Origin: Arenimonas sp. SCN 70-307
GTDB lineage: Bacteria > Pseudomonadota > Gammaproteobacteria > Xanthomonadales > Xanthomonadaceae
Direction: 5' to 3'
Assembly (NCBI RefSeq): GCF_001724815.1
Contig: NZ_MEDO01000003.1
Span: 62,001-126,000 of the forward strand
Length of the DNA stretch: 64,000 nt
Shown here: positions 8,768 to 18,284 of the stretch, in pieces
Numbering within the stretch: the first letter of the stretch is position 1
How the letters are laid out: the number at the start of each line of letters is the position of its first letter
The notes under the pieces: generated by a model
The model's database searches: none
What the model saw: the letters and a program-made list of their open reading frames with translations, nothing else
What the model was told of the DNA's origin: nothing
Program-made: the position numbers and the translations under genes

Positions 8768-10180
8768 ATGCGCCTTGCCCGAAACCTGCTCGCCCTGGCC
8801 CTGCTGGCCACCCTGCCCGCCGTGGCCTCCGACGGCACCGGCCTGGACGCCGGCGACCTCGCCGTGGCCGCCGCGTTGCGCGACCAGGCCCTGGCCGGCA
8901 CCGAGGCCTTCGACATCGTCGAGTCGCTGACCACCGAGGTCGGCCCGCGCCTGGCCGGCACCCCGGCCGACGCCGAGGCGGTGCGCTGGGCCCAGGCCAA
9001 GTTCGAGTCCCTGGGTTTCGACCGCGTCTACCTCGAGCCGGTGACCTTCCCGGTCTGGCTGCGCGGCCACGAGCGCGCCGACGTGGTGGCGCCGTTCCCG
9101 CAGCCGCTGGTGATCACCGCGCTCGGCGGCAGCATCGGCACCGAGGGTGCGCTCGAGGCCGAGGTGGTGCACTTCGCCGACCTGGCCGCGCTGGAAGCGG
9201 CGCCGGCCGGCAGCCTCGAGGGCAAGATCGCCTTCATCTCCAACCGCATGGTGCGCTTCAAGGACGGCCGCGGTTACGGCCCGGCCGTGGGCGCGCGCAG
9301 CCGCGGCGCGGTCGAGGCGGCAAAGAAGGGCGCGGTGGCCGTGGTCATCCGTTCGATCAGCACCAACTCCGACCGTTTCGCCCACACCGGCACCATGCGC
9401 TACGACGAGGGCGTGCCGCGCATTCCCGCCGCGGCCCTGTCCAACCCCGACGCCGACCTGCTGGTGAACATGCTGCGCCGCGGCCAGCCGGTGAAGCTGC
9501 GCCTGGACATCGCCGCCGAGCACCCGGGCGAGTACACCTCGCACAACGTCATCGGAGAAATCCGCGGCCGCGACCTGCCCGACGAAGTGGTCACCATCGG
9601 CGGCCACCTCGATTCCTGGGACCTGGGCACCGGCGCGATCGACGACGGCGCCGGCGTGGCCATCACCATGGCGGCGGGCGCGGCCATCGGCCGGCTCGAG
9701 CAGGCGCCGCGCCGCACCATCCGCGTGATCGCCTACGCCAACGAGGAGCAGGGTCTGTACGGCGGCAAGGCCTATGCCGAGGCGCGCGCCGCGGCCGGCG
9801 AAATCGCCGCGCACCAGCTCAGCGCCGAAAGCGATTTCGGCGCGGGCCGCGTTTATGCCCTGCGCGCCGGCGTGGACCCAGCCGCCTGGCCGGTGATCGA
9901 GAAGATCGGCGAAGTGCTGGCGCCCCTGGGCGTGGTCACGGAGCGCGAAGGCGGCGGCCCGGGCCCGGACGTGGGGCCGATCGTGGCCAAGGGCGCCACC
10001 TGGGCGCAGCTGGCCCAGGACGGCACCGACTACTTCGACTACCACCACACGGCCAACGACACCCTCGACAAGATCGACCCCAAGGCCCTGGACCAGCAGG
10101 TCGCCGCCTACGCCGCGATGGCCTGGCTGGCCGCCGAAACCGACGTCGACTTCGGCACCCTGCCCGTCCGCCAGCCCTGA
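8768..10180 (+). CDS. Secreted M28-family zinc peptidase (carboxypeptidase Q/aminopeptidase-like)
   Basis: The 470-residue protein has a signal peptide (MRLARNLLALALLATLPAVA), a PA-like insert (about 130-250) and an M28 catalytic domain. Zinc ligands are visible: GGHLDSWDLG (H280), the DDGAG aspartate, EEQGLYG and a late HHTANDT histidine. AAGGAGA five bases upstream of 8768 decides the start. It is probably periplasmic or secreted and releases amino acids or dipeptides. Confidence 0.92.
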   Translation: MRLARNLLALALLATLPAVASDGTGLDAGDLAVAAALRDQALAGTEAFDIVESLTTEVGPRLAGTPADAEAVRWAQAKFESLGFDRVYLEPVTFPVWLRGHERADVVAPFPQPLVITALGGSIGTEGALEAEVVHFADLAALEAAPAGSLEGKIAFISNRMVRFKDGRGYGPAVGARSRGAVEAAKKGAVAVVIRSISTNSDRFAHTGTMRYDEGVPRIPAAALSNPDADLLVNMLRRGQPVKLRLDIAAEHPGEYTSHNVIGEIRGRDLPDEVVTIGGHLDSWDLGTGAIDDGAGVAITMAAGAAIGRLEQAPRRTIRVIAYANEEQGLYGGKAYAEARAAAGEIAAHQLSAESDFGAGRVYALRAGVDPAAWPVIEKIGEVLAPLGVVTEREGGGPGPDVGPIVAKGATWAQLAQDGTDYFDYHHTANDTLDKIDPKALDQQVAAYAAMAWLAAETDVDFGTLPVRQP

Positions 10181-10190
10181 GCCCGTTGGC

Positions 10191-11432
10191 TCAGTTCAGC
10201 AGCGGCGTTTGCAGGACCCGGGAGGGGCGGCCGAGGAGTTTTTCGGCCTGCTTGCGCAGGTCCTCGCGCGAGACCTCGCGGATCTTGATCAGGGCCTTCA
10301 CCACGTCGTCGAGCGAGTGCTTGCCGTCGGTGCCCTCGCGGATCTCGGCGTCGAGCTCGCGCAGCAGCTGCACGGCGCGGGCGGTGCGCGGGCCGCTGGA
10401 GCGGTTGGTGTCGAGCGTCTTCACCCCGCGGCCGTGGCGCGCCATCCACGCCTGGGCCCGGTCGGCGCGGGAGTCGGACAGCAGGCCGGCCCGGCGCATC
10501 AGCTCGATCGAATAGAACTCGGCCAGGCCCTCGGCGATCCAGTCGTCGCCATCGGCGCCGCGGATGCGGGTGAAGACGTGGAACATCTCGTGCACCAGGG
10601 TGCTGGTGCCGTTTTCGCTGATCAGCGGCCGGTCGGCGTGCAGGAACATCGAGCGCGGACCCGACAGGCCACCGCGCCACATCGGGTCGCCGGCGCTGAC
10701 GATCAGCAGCTTCGGCGGCAGCTTGCCCCAGGCCCGCTCGAACTCCGGCACCAGGCCGTTGAAGAAGGCCAGCATGTCGTTGCGGCGAACCACGTCGCCC
10801 TTGGGCCCGGCCACGCTGATTTCGATTCGTTCGAACTGCTCGCGGCGCGTCCCCACCTGGCCGGCGATGATCCAGCCGGTCGGCCGGTCGAAACGGCGCT
10901 CGGCATTGGCGATGACGAAGGACTTGCCGTCGCGGCTGCGCTTGAACGGCGTATCCACGTTGGTCCAGCCCTTGGGCAGCTGGAAGCGCAGGCGCGCGCG
11001 TGAATCCGCACCCGGCGTGGCCGCCACCGTAGCGGGCGGGATGAGGTGGTCGCCGCGAACGATCACCCAGTCGTCGGTGATGCGCGCGTCGTAGCCGCCG
11101 CCGCGCCGCTGCTTGTCGATGCGGTAGGTGAAGCGAAGGCGCGCCGGCTCGCCGCGCGGCGGGACCCAGGTGACGATGTCGCCCTTGCGCGACACTTCGC
11201 CGTCGCCGGAAACGGAGCCATAACGATCCTCCGGCATCGCCAGGCGCATCCGGCGCACTTCGCCGGTGCCGGGCGTGAGCCGGATGCTGACGGCGGCCTG
11301 GCCCTGCTCGGGCTGGAAGCGCACCAGATAGTCGACGTCGTATTCGGTGCGCTCGGCGAGGGCCAGGGCCGGCGCGAGCAGCAGGGCCAGCGCCAGGGTG
11401 ATGGAAAACCGCGGGGTCAGGTTCAATGCCAT
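10191..11432 (-). CDS. Secreted gluzincin-like metallopeptidase (HEMFH)
   Basis: The 413-residue protein has a signal peptide (cleavage after ALALA, about residue 26), an N-terminal beta-rich domain and a catalytic segment with HEMFH (H281, E282, H285), followed by a downstream glutamate in WIAEGLAEFY. This spacing resembles M1/M61 gluzincins (PDZ/glycyl-aminopeptidase type), though the protein is shorter and I see no PDZ domain. It is tail-to-tail with the M28 peptidase. Substrate unknown. Confidence 0.8.
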   Translation of the reverse strand: MALNLTPRFSITLALALLLAPALALAERTEYDVDYLVRFQPEQGQAAVSIRLTPGTGEVRRMRLAMPEDRYGSVSGDGEVSRKGDIVTWVPPRGEPARLRFTYRIDKQRRGGGYDARITDDWVIVRGDHLIPPATVAATPGADSRARLRFQLPKGWTNVDTPFKRSRDGKSFVIANAERRFDRPTGWIIAGQVGTRREQFERIEISVAGPKGDVVRRNDMLAFFNGLVPEFERAWGKLPPKLLIVSAGDPMWRGGLSGPRSMFLHADRPLISENGTSTLVHEMFHVFTRIRGADGDDWIAEGLAEFYSIELMRRAGLLSDSRADRAQAWMARHGRGVKTLDTNRSSGPRTARAVQLLRELDAEIREGTDGKHSLDDVVKALIKIREVSREDLRKQAEKLLGRPSRVLQTPLLN

Positions 11433-11469
11433 GCGGCCGATTATGCCGCCAAAGCCCTGAATTGCCGGT

Positions 11470-12363
11470 TCACGCGCGGCGCTGGCGCCACCACTCGGCC
11501 AGGAAGACCGTGCTGGCCGAGGCCACGTTCAGGCTTTCGACCGCGCCCGTGCCGGGAATTTCCAGACGCAGCGCCGCGGCATCGGCCAGCAGCGGGTCGA
11601 CGCCCGACTGTTCGGCGCCCATCACCAGCAGCAGGCGCTCGGGCAGGGCCGTGCCGAACAGCGGCTGGCCGCCCCGCACCACGGTGGCGGCCACGCCGAA
11701 GCCGGCCGAACGCAGCTGGGCCAGGCTGTTGTCGGCGCGGCCCAGGCGCACCAGCGGCACCGCCTCGGCGCCACCCTCGGCCACGCGCGCGGCGGCGCCG
11801 GACAGGGCCAGGCCGGAATCCTTGGGCAGCATCAGACCGGCCACGCCGAAATGCGCGGCCGAGCGCAGGATGGCGCCGAGGTTGTGCGGATTGCCCACGC
11901 CGTCGAGCCACAGCGCCAGCGCCGGGCCCGGCGGCAGTTCGCGCAGCCAGGCCGAGAGCGACGACTCGGGCGCCGGCATGGCGCCGAACACCACGCCCTC
12001 GTGGTGCTGGCTGCCGGCGAGTTTCTGCAGGTCCGCATCGCCGACGATGGTGTAGCCAAGGCGGTGCTTCACGCAGTGGGCCAGCACGTCCTTCAACCGC
12101 GGGATGCGCGACTCAAGCAGCCACACCTTGCGCAGGTCGCCCGGCCGGTGGCGGAACATGGCCAGGCAGGCGTTGAGGCCGTACAGGCGCTGCTCGCGTG
12201 GTCCGCGATCCACGGCGGGCGTGGCCTCGGCCTCGGGGCGCGGCGGCGGGCGACGCGGCGCGTCGGCCTGCACCTGCCCGCGGTCACGCTGGCGCTGGCG
12301 CTTGTCTCGCGGCTGGGACGGCGGCCCGCGGTAGGGGCCGCCGGGAGGGCGGGCATCGGTCAT
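11470..12363 (-). CDS. SpoU-family RNA 2'-O-methyltransferase (RlmB/TrmH-like)
   Basis: The 297-residue protein has a disordered Arg/Pro/Gln-rich N-terminus (about 1-55), a substrate-binding SpoU_sub domain and the trefoil-knot SPOUT domain. Motif 1 (NPHNLGAILRSA), motif 2 (LVMGAEQSGV) and motif 3 (LEIPGTGAVESLNVASA) are intact. Relatives methylate 2'-OH groups of 23S rRNA or tRNA; which RNA is not evident. It follows the RND pump gene by 15 nt. Confidence 0.9.
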   Translation of the reverse strand: MTDARPPGGPYRGPPSQPRDKRQRQRDRGQVQADAPRRPPPRPEAEATPAVDRGPREQRLYGLNACLAMFRHRPGDLRKVWLLESRIPRLKDVLAHCVKHRLGYTIVGDADLQKLAGSQHHEGVVFGAMPAPESSLSAWLRELPPGPALALWLDGVGNPHNLGAILRSAAHFGVAGLMLPKDSGLALSGAAARVAEGGAEAVPLVRLGRADNSLAQLRSAGFGVAATVVRGGQPLFGTALPERLLLVMGAEQSGVDPLLADAAALRLEIPGTGAVESLNVASASTVFLAEWWRQRRA

Positions 12364-12378
12364 GCCGACAGTCTACCG

Positions 12379-15300
12379 CTACCCATGCCCCCCGACGGGC
12401 GGCACCTCGGCCTCGAGCCGCTCGAGCTTGCGCGCCACCGCCTCCGGCGAGCGCGTGTACGGCGCCAGCAGGGCGTAGAAGGCCGGCACCACGAACAGCG
12501 ACAGCAGGGTCGAGAAGGCCACGCCGGCGATGATCACGATGCCGATGGTGCTGCGGCTGGCCGAGCCCGGGCCGCCCGCCACCACCAGGGGCACGGCGCC
12601 CATCATGGTGGCGATGGAGGTCATCAGGATCGGCCGCATGCGCACCGCGGCGGCCTCGACGATGGCGTCGCGCACGGCCCGTCCCTCGTCGCGCAGCTGG
12701 TTGGCGAACTCGACGATCAGGATGCCGTTCTTGGCCGCCAGGCCCACCAGCATCACGATGCCGATCTGGCTGAAGAGGTTGAGCGAGCTGCCGAACAGCC
12801 ACAGGCCGATCAGCGCGCCCAGCACCGCCAGCGGCACGGTGAGCATGATCACGATCGGATGCAGGAAGCTCTCGAACTGCGCGGCCAGCACCAGGTACAC
12901 GACCAGCAGCGCCATGGCGAAGGTGAACAGCACCGCCAGGCCCGCGCTCTGGTACTCGCGCGACTCGCCCTTGTAGTCGAGCTGGGCGCGCTCGGGCAGC
13001 TCTTCGTCGGCCGTCTGGCGCACCCACTCGAGCGCCTCGCCCAGCGTGTAGCCCGGCGCCAGGCCGGCGCTGAGCGTGATCGCGCGCAGGCGGTTGAAGC
13101 GGTTGAACTGGCCCGGCTCGGCCAGCTCCTGCAGCGTCACCAGGTTCGACAGCGGCACCAGCTCGCCGCTGGTGGTCGAACGCACGTAGAGGTTGTCGAG
13201 GTCGGCCGGCGAGCCGCGGTCCTCGAGCCGGGCCTGCAGGATGACGTCGTACTCCTCGCCGTCCTCGACGTAGGTGGTGACGCGGCGCGAGCCCATCATG
13301 GTCTCGAGCGTGCGGCCGATCTCGGCCACGGGCACGCCCAGGTCGGCGGCGCGGGCGCGGTTGATCTCCACGCGCAGCTGCGGCCGGGTTTCCTTGTAGT
13401 CCGAGTCGGCGCCGAACAGGCCCGGGTTCTGCTCCATGCGGGCGAGCATGCGGTCGCGCCACTCGGCCAGCTCCACGTAGTCCGGGCCGCCCAGCACCAC
13501 CTGCAGCGGCTGGCCGCCGGCGCGCACCAGGCCGCTGCGCGCCTGCGGGCGCGAGACCACGCCCGGCAGCGCGTTGAGCTCGGCGCGCACCTTCTCCACC
13601 AGCCCGGCGGTGTCGATGTCGCGCTCGTTCCAGGGCTTGAGCAGCACGATTGCGCGGCCGGTGTGCATGTCGCCGCCGGGGCCGAAGCCGCCCGGCACCG
13701 CGGTGTTCACGCGGTCGATCGGCTGGCCTTCGCCGGTGTAACGGAACAGCACCTGCTCGACGCCCTGCATCTGCTGCACGGTGTAGTCATAGCCGGCGCC
13801 CTCGGGCGCCGACACGCCCACGAAGAAGGCGCCGCGGTCCTCCGGCGGCGCCAGTTCGGCCGGGATCACCTGGATGAGGAAGGCCGACAGGCCCAGCGTG
13901 CCCAGCAGCGCCAGGCCGAACACCAGCGGGCGCCCCACGGTACGCTCGACGGCGCCGCGGTAGCGCGCGCTGAGCGTGTCGAGATGGCCCTGGATCCAGC
14001 GGTTGAGTCCCTTGGGCTCCTGGTGCGGACGCACCAGCAGCGAGCACATCATCGGCGTGAGCGTGAGCGCGACGAAGGCCGAGATGATCACCGCGCCGGC
14101 CATGGCCACCGACAGCTCGCGGAACAGCCGGCCGGTATTGCCTTCCATGAAGCCCACCGGCAGGAACACCGCCGCCAGCACCGCCGTGGTGGCGATGACC
14201 GCGAAGGCCACCTGCTGGGTGCCGCGGCGCGCCGCCACCAGCGGTGGCTCGCCGAGGTCGGCGCGGCGCTGCACGTTCTCGAGCACCACGATGGCGTCGT
14301 CCACCACCAGGCCGATGCACAGCACCAGCGCCAGGAGCGTGAGCAGGTTGATCGAGAAACCGAAGGCCCACAGGGCGATGAAGGCAGCCACCAGGCACAC
14401 CGGCACCGTCACCGCCGGGATGATCGCGGCGCGCACGCTGCCCAGGAACAGGTAGATCACCACCAGCACGAGGATGATGGCCTCGAACAGGGTCCAGTAC
14501 ACGCGTTCGACGGCGGCATCGATGAAGATGGTGCTGTCGAAGGCCACGAAGATGCGCGTGCCTTCGGGCAGCGTCTCCTGGATCGACGGCAGCGCCGCCT
14601 TGACGTCGCGCGCCACCTGCAGCGAGTTGGCGGTGGAGGTCTTGATGATGCCCAGGCCGATGTTGGGCTGGCCGTTGCCGCGGAAATAGGCGCGGCGCTC
14701 GGACGAGGCGCGCTCGACCCGGGCCACGTCGCCCAGGCGGACAAGATAGCCGTCGTCGCCCTTGGCCAGGGTGAGCTGGGCGAAGTCCTCCGGCTGCTCG
14801 TAGCCGCGCATCACGCGCAGGGTGAAGTCGCGGTCCTGCGATTCGATGCTGCCGGCCGGCAGCTCGACGTTCTCGCGGCGCAGCGCGTTCTCGACGTCGT
14901 TGACGGTGAGCCCGCGGGCAGCCAGGGCCTGGCGGTCGAGCCAGATGCGCATCGAGTAGCGCTGCCGGCCGCCGACGCGGACCTGGGCCACGCCGTCGAT
15001 GCTCGAAAGGCGGTCGACCACGTAGCGCTCGGCGTAGTCGCTGAGCTCGAGCGTCTCGAGCCGCTCGGAGTTCATGTTCAGCCACAGGATGACGTCGGCG
15101 TCGGCCTCGACCTTCTCGATCTCCGGCGGGTCGGCCTCGGGCGGCATGCGGTCGCCGACGCGGCTGATGGCGTCGCGCACGTCGTTGGCGGCGGCCTCGA
15201 TGTCGCGCGAGAGCGAGAACTCGATGGTCACGCTGGCCTGGCCATTGCGGCTGCGCGACTCGATGGTCTCGATGCCCTCGATGCCGGCCACGGCGTCCTC

Positions 15301-15501
15301 GAGGATCTGGGTGATGCGGGTCTCCACCACCGCCGCCGAGGCGCCCGGGTAGGCCACTTCCACCGACACCACCGGCGGGTCGATGTCCGGGAGCTCGCGC
15401 AGGGTCAGGCGGGTGAAGGCGATCATGCCCAGCACCACCAGCAGCAGGCTCATGACGGTCGCGAAGACCGGGCGCTTGATCGAGATGTCGGAAAGGACCA
15501 T
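12379..15501 (-). CDS. RND efflux pump inner-membrane transporter (HAE1/AcrB family)
   Basis: A 1040-residue trimeric proton-driven exporter with twelve predicted membrane helices and two large periplasmic loops. The start (MVLSDISIKRPVFATVMSLL), the GLVVDDAIVVLENVQR segment in TM4 with the paired aspartates, and the C-terminal TIGIVIIAGVAFSTLLSLF are typical of HAE1 pumps. The adaptor gene lies 16 nt upstream. No outer-membrane factor or regulator is adjacent, so it probably uses a TolC-like partner elsewhere. Confidence 0.95.
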   Translation of the reverse strand: MVLSDISIKRPVFATVMSLLLVVLGMIAFTRLTLRELPDIDPPVVSVEVAYPGASAAVVETRITQILEDAVAGIEGIETIESRSRNGQASVTIEFSLSRDIEAAANDVRDAISRVGDRMPPEADPPEIEKVEADADVILWLNMNSERLETLELSDYAERYVVDRLSSIDGVAQVRVGGRQRYSMRIWLDRQALAARGLTVNDVENALRRENVELPAGSIESQDRDFTLRVMRGYEQPEDFAQLTLAKGDDGYLVRLGDVARVERASSERRAYFRGNGQPNIGLGIIKTSTANSLQVARDVKAALPSIQETLPEGTRIFVAFDSTIFIDAAVERVYWTLFEAIILVLVVIYLFLGSVRAAIIPAVTVPVCLVAAFIALWAFGFSINLLTLLALVLCIGLVVDDAIVVLENVQRRADLGEPPLVAARRGTQQVAFAVIATTAVLAAVFLPVGFMEGNTGRLFRELSVAMAGAVIISAFVALTLTPMMCSLLVRPHQEPKGLNRWIQGHLDTLSARYRGAVERTVGRPLVFGLALLGTLGLSAFLIQVIPAELAPPEDRGAFFVGVSAPEGAGYDYTVQQMQGVEQVLFRYTGEGQPIDRVNTAVPGGFGPGGDMHTGRAIVLLKPWNERDIDTAGLVEKVRAELNALPGVVSRPQARSGLVRAGGQPLQVVLGGPDYVELAEWRDRMLARMEQNPGLFGADSDYKETRPQLRVEINRARAADLGVPVAEIGRTLETMMGSRRVTTYVEDGEEYDVILQARLEDRGSPADLDNLYVRSTTSGELVPLSNLVTLQELAEPGQFNRFNRLRAITLSAGLAPGYTLGEALEWVRQTADEELPERAQLDYKGESREYQSAGLAVLFTFAMALLVVYLVLAAQFESFLHPIVIMLTVPLAVLGALIGLWLFGSSLNLFSQIGIVMLVGLAAKNGILIVEFANQLRDEGRAVRDAIVEAAAVRMRPILMTSIATMMGAVPLVVAGGPGSASRSTIGIVIIAGVAFSTLLSLFVVPAFYALLAPYTRSPEAVARKLERLEAEVPPVGGHG

Positions 15502-15517
15502 GGCCAGGCCTCCCGGG

Positions 15518-16579
15518 TCAGCCCGCGCCGCCGGCGGCGGCCGGCTCGACCACGCTCACGCGCAGGCCGTTGCGCATCTTGCCGACGCCGTCGACCACGA
15601 CGCGGTCGCCGGCCGACAGGCCTTCGAGCACCTCGACTTCGCCGCGCCGGCGCTGGCCGAGCGTGACCGCGACCTGCTCGACCGTGTCGTCCTCGCGCAG
15701 GCGGAACACGCGGGCCTCGCGCGCCACCTGGATGATCGATATCTCCGGCACCACCAGGGCCTGCCGTTCCGGCTGGAACAGTTCGACCGTGAGCAGCATG
15801 CCCGGGCGCAGTTCGCGATCGGGGTTGGGCAGCACGGCGCGCACCGTCACCGCGCGCGTCACCGGATCGACGCGCGAGTCGACGGTGGTCACCTCGCCAT
15901 CGAAGCGGCGGCCCGGATAGGCCGCGCTGCCGGCGCTGATCGACTGGCCGGAGGCGAGCACCGAGAGGAAGGTCTCGGGCACCTGGAAGTCGAGCTTGAT
16001 CACCGAAACGTCGTCGAGGCTGGCGATGGTGGTGCCGGGCGTGACCAGCGTGCCCGGGCTCACCTGCCGGAAACCCAGCACGCCGGCGAAGGGCGCGGTG
16101 ATGACGCGGTCGGCCAGGCGGGCACGGGTGGCGTCGAGGCGGGCGCGCGCCGACTCCATCGCGGCGCGCTGGGCGTCGAGCTGCCCGGCCGGGATGAGCT
16201 TCTGCGCGGCCAGCTGGCGCTGTCGCTGGTACTGCTGGTCGGCTTCGCGGTACGCGGCGGCGGCCTCTTCAAGCCCGGCCACCTCGACCCGGCCCGACAG
16301 GTCCACCAGCACGTCGCCTGCCTCGACGAGGTCGCCGTCCTCGAAGTTCACCCGCACCACGGTCTCGGTGACCTTGGCGGTGACCATCACCGACTCGTTC
16401 GCGCGCGCGGTGCCCAGTGCCTGGATCGAATCGCGCCAGGGCTTGGACTGCACCTCGTGCGCGGTGACGGTGGCCGGGGCCGGCCCCTGGCCGCCACCCT
16501 GCTCGCTGCTGCAGGCCGCGAGGGCGAGCAGGACGGTGGGCAGGAAGCATCGGAGAAGAGATCGCTGGCAGGCGCTCAT
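15518..16579 (-). CDS. RND efflux periplasmic adaptor (membrane fusion lipoprotein)
   Basis: The 353-residue adaptor has a lipobox (LLALAAC, C23), a biotinyl-lipoyl hairpin split around a coiled coil (about 95-140), a beta-barrel and a membrane-proximal domain (VVVDGVGKMRNGLRVSVVEP). It links the inner-membrane pump encoded 16 nt downstream to an outer-membrane channel. It is the first gene of the minus-strand pump unit. Confidence 0.93.
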   Translation of the reverse strand: MSACQRSLLRCFLPTVLLALAACSSEQGGGQGPAPATVTAHEVQSKPWRDSIQALGTARANESVMVTAKVTETVVRVNFEDGDLVEAGDVLVDLSGRVEVAGLEEAAAAYREADQQYQRQRQLAAQKLIPAGQLDAQRAAMESARARLDATRARLADRVITAPFAGVLGFRQVSPGTLVTPGTTIASLDDVSVIKLDFQVPETFLSVLASGQSISAGSAAYPGRRFDGEVTTVDSRVDPVTRAVTVRAVLPNPDRELRPGMLLTVELFQPERQALVVPEISIIQVAREARVFRLREDDTVEQVAVTLGQRRRGEVEVLEGLSAGDRVVVDGVGKMRNGLRVSVVEPAAAGGAG

Positions 16580-16660
16580 CGTGGGGTCGTGTCCTTCAGG
16601 AATGTGTCGATTCTAAGGGGACGCGCCCGGCCGGCGTGTGCAGGCGGCGCGACGAAGTCC

Positions 16661-16695
16661 CCAAAAGATAAACGCCGGCGCGGGGCCGGCGTTTA
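16661..16695 (-). terminator. Intrinsic terminator of the class I aldolase gene
   Basis: TAAACGCCGGC (16669-16679) pairs perfectly with GCCGGCGTTTA (16685-16695). On the minus strand it is followed by TCTTTT. It lies between the aldolase stop and the efflux adaptor start. Confidence 0.82.
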
Positions 16696-16735
16696 CTTGC
16701 AACGCTGGGTTGCAGGCGCGCGGCCTGCGCGGGGC

Positions 16736-17740
16736 TCAGCCCTTCCAGCGGCCCAGCGCGGCCAGGCCGTTGTCCTTGGCGCGGGCGTAAACGGTCTGCT
16801 GCGCCGCGGCAAAGTTGCCGGCCATGTCCTTGGCCCACAGCTTCAGCGCCGCCGACTGCATGGCGCGGCCATAGCTGAAGCTCAGCGGCCACGGCTTCGG
16901 GCCCATCTGGTTCATGGCGTTGAGGTGCGCGGTGGCGTCCTCGTCGCTCTGGCCACCCGAGAGGAACACAATGCCCGGCAGCGTGGCCGGCACCGAGGCC
17001 TTCAGGCAGCGCAGGGTCATCTCGGCTACTTCCTCGACCGAGGCCTGCTCCGGGCAATCCTTGCCGGAGACGACCATGCTGGCCTTGAGGATGGTGCCCT
17101 CGAGCATGACGTTGTGCTCGTACAGCGAGCCGAACAGCGAGCGCAGGGTGACTTCGGTGATGTCGTAGCAGGTGTCGATGTCGTGGCTGCCATCCATCAG
17201 CACCTCGGGCTCGACCATCGGCACGATGCCCACTTCCTGGCACAGCGCGGCATAGCGGGCCAGCGCGTGGCAGTTGGCTTCGATGCAGGTGCCCGAGGGC
17301 ATGTCCTCGCCGATGGTGATGACGGCGCGCCACTTGGCGAAGCGGGCACCGAGCCTGGCGTATTCCTTCAGGCGGTCGCGCAGGCCGTCGAGGCCCTCGG
17401 TGACCAGCTCGCCCGGGAAGCCGGCCAGCGGCTTGGCGCCGAGGTCGACCTTGATGCCCGGCAGGATGCCGGCGTCCATCATGACCTTGGTGAAGGGCAC
17501 GCCGGCCTTGGTGGACTGGCGCAGGGTCTCGTCGTACAGGATGGCGCCGGAGATGTAGTCGCCGAGCTTCGGGGTGGTCAGCAGCATTTCGCGGTAGGCG
17601 CGGCGGTTGTCTTCCGTGCACTCGATGCCGACGCCGTCGAAACGCTTCTTGATGGTGGCTGTGGACTCATCGATGGCGATGATGCCCTTGCCCGCGGCCA
17701 CCATGGCCTGGGCGGTTTCGGCGAGCTGGTCGATACTCAT
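16736..17740 (-). CDS. Class I fructose-bisphosphate aldolase
   Basis: The 334-residue Schiff-base aldolase interconverts fructose 1,6-bisphosphate with dihydroxyacetone phosphate and glyceraldehyde 3-phosphate. IIAIDESTATIKKRFD, the central EPEVLMDGSHD and the lysine motif EGTILKASMVV identify the class. The start is MSIDQLAETA at 17740; an upstream in-frame start would add 16 residues of unlikely sequence. It belongs to a minus-strand glycolytic group (pgk, HAD, pyk, aldolase) but is separated from pyk by a large palindromic repeat. Confidence 0.94.
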   Translation of the reverse strand: MSIDQLAETAQAMVAAGKGIIAIDESTATIKKRFDGVGIECTEDNRRAYREMLLTTPKLGDYISGAILYDETLRQSTKAGVPFTKVMMDAGILPGIKVDLGAKPLAGFPGELVTEGLDGLRDRLKEYARLGARFAKWRAVITIGEDMPSGTCIEANCHALARYAALCQEVGIVPMVEPEVLMDGSHDIDTCYDITEVTLRSLFGSLYEHNVMLEGTILKASMVVSGKDCPEQASVEEVAEMTLRCLKASVPATLPGIVFLSGGQSDEDATAHLNAMNQMGPKPWPLSFSYGRAMQSAALKLWAKDMAGNFAAAQQTVYARAKDNGLAALGRWKG

Positions 17741-17841
17741 GGCGGGATCCCCGGGGGTGGTGGCTGGAAACCCCGCATTATAGCCCATCCCGGCGCCCTA
17801 CCCCGCTGACGAATTCGCCCCCTCCGGCCACCACCCACCCC

Positions 17842-18270
17842 CTGCAGGAGTGCCTTCAGGCGCGAGTCTTTTGCCTTTCCATCTTTGCGCCGGGATCGTT
17901 CCCGGCAGCGGGCCGCCGCAAGAGAAGTCCCCAGTCCGGACACGCCGTGAACCCATCCATGGGGGCTCTTCGAAAACATCCATGTTTTCGACGGTCCGGC
18001 CTGGGGACTTCTCATGCGACGCCCCGGCTCACCATCCGGGCCGGGATGCTTGCTCTGAAAGCGATCCTCCGGCCCATGTCCTCCGCGGTCCGTCGTGCGC
18101 GCAGTCCTTTGCCGGGGCTTCGAAAACATGGACGTTTTCGAAGAGCCCCCATGGATGGGTTCACGGCGTCCCCGGCAAAGGACTGCGCGTACGGCGGACC
18201 CTCGCCGGGAACGAGCCCGGCGCGAAAGAGCCAAGGAGCAAAAGATTCGCGCCTGAAGGCGCTCCTACAG
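17842..18270. repeat. Nested inverted-repeat element (REP composite) between aldolase and pyk
   Basis: This 429-bp intergenic stretch is one large imperfect palindrome. Outer arms 17842-17906 and 18204-18270 are inverted copies at about 85% by eye and begin with the GTAGGAG-type REP terminus. Inner arms 17943-17991 and 18120-18168 are 49-bp inverted copies with one mismatch, each containing its own hairpin (CGAAAAC...GTTTTCG). Each inner arm is further flanked by its own inverted pair: AGAAGTCCCCAG (17923-17934) with CTGGGGACTTCT (18002-18013), and GCAGTCCTTTGCCGGGG (18101-18117) with CCCCGGCAAAGGACTGC (18170-18186). A G-run follows at 18271. No convincing gene lies within it. Confidence 0.85.
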
Positions 18271-18284
18271 GGGGGGGGGCGGGG

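Noticed and set aside
11851-15666. Plus-strand open frame of 1271 codons opposite the RND pump
   Set aside because: Low-complexity His/Gln/Arg-rich translation antisense to an unambiguous pump gene.
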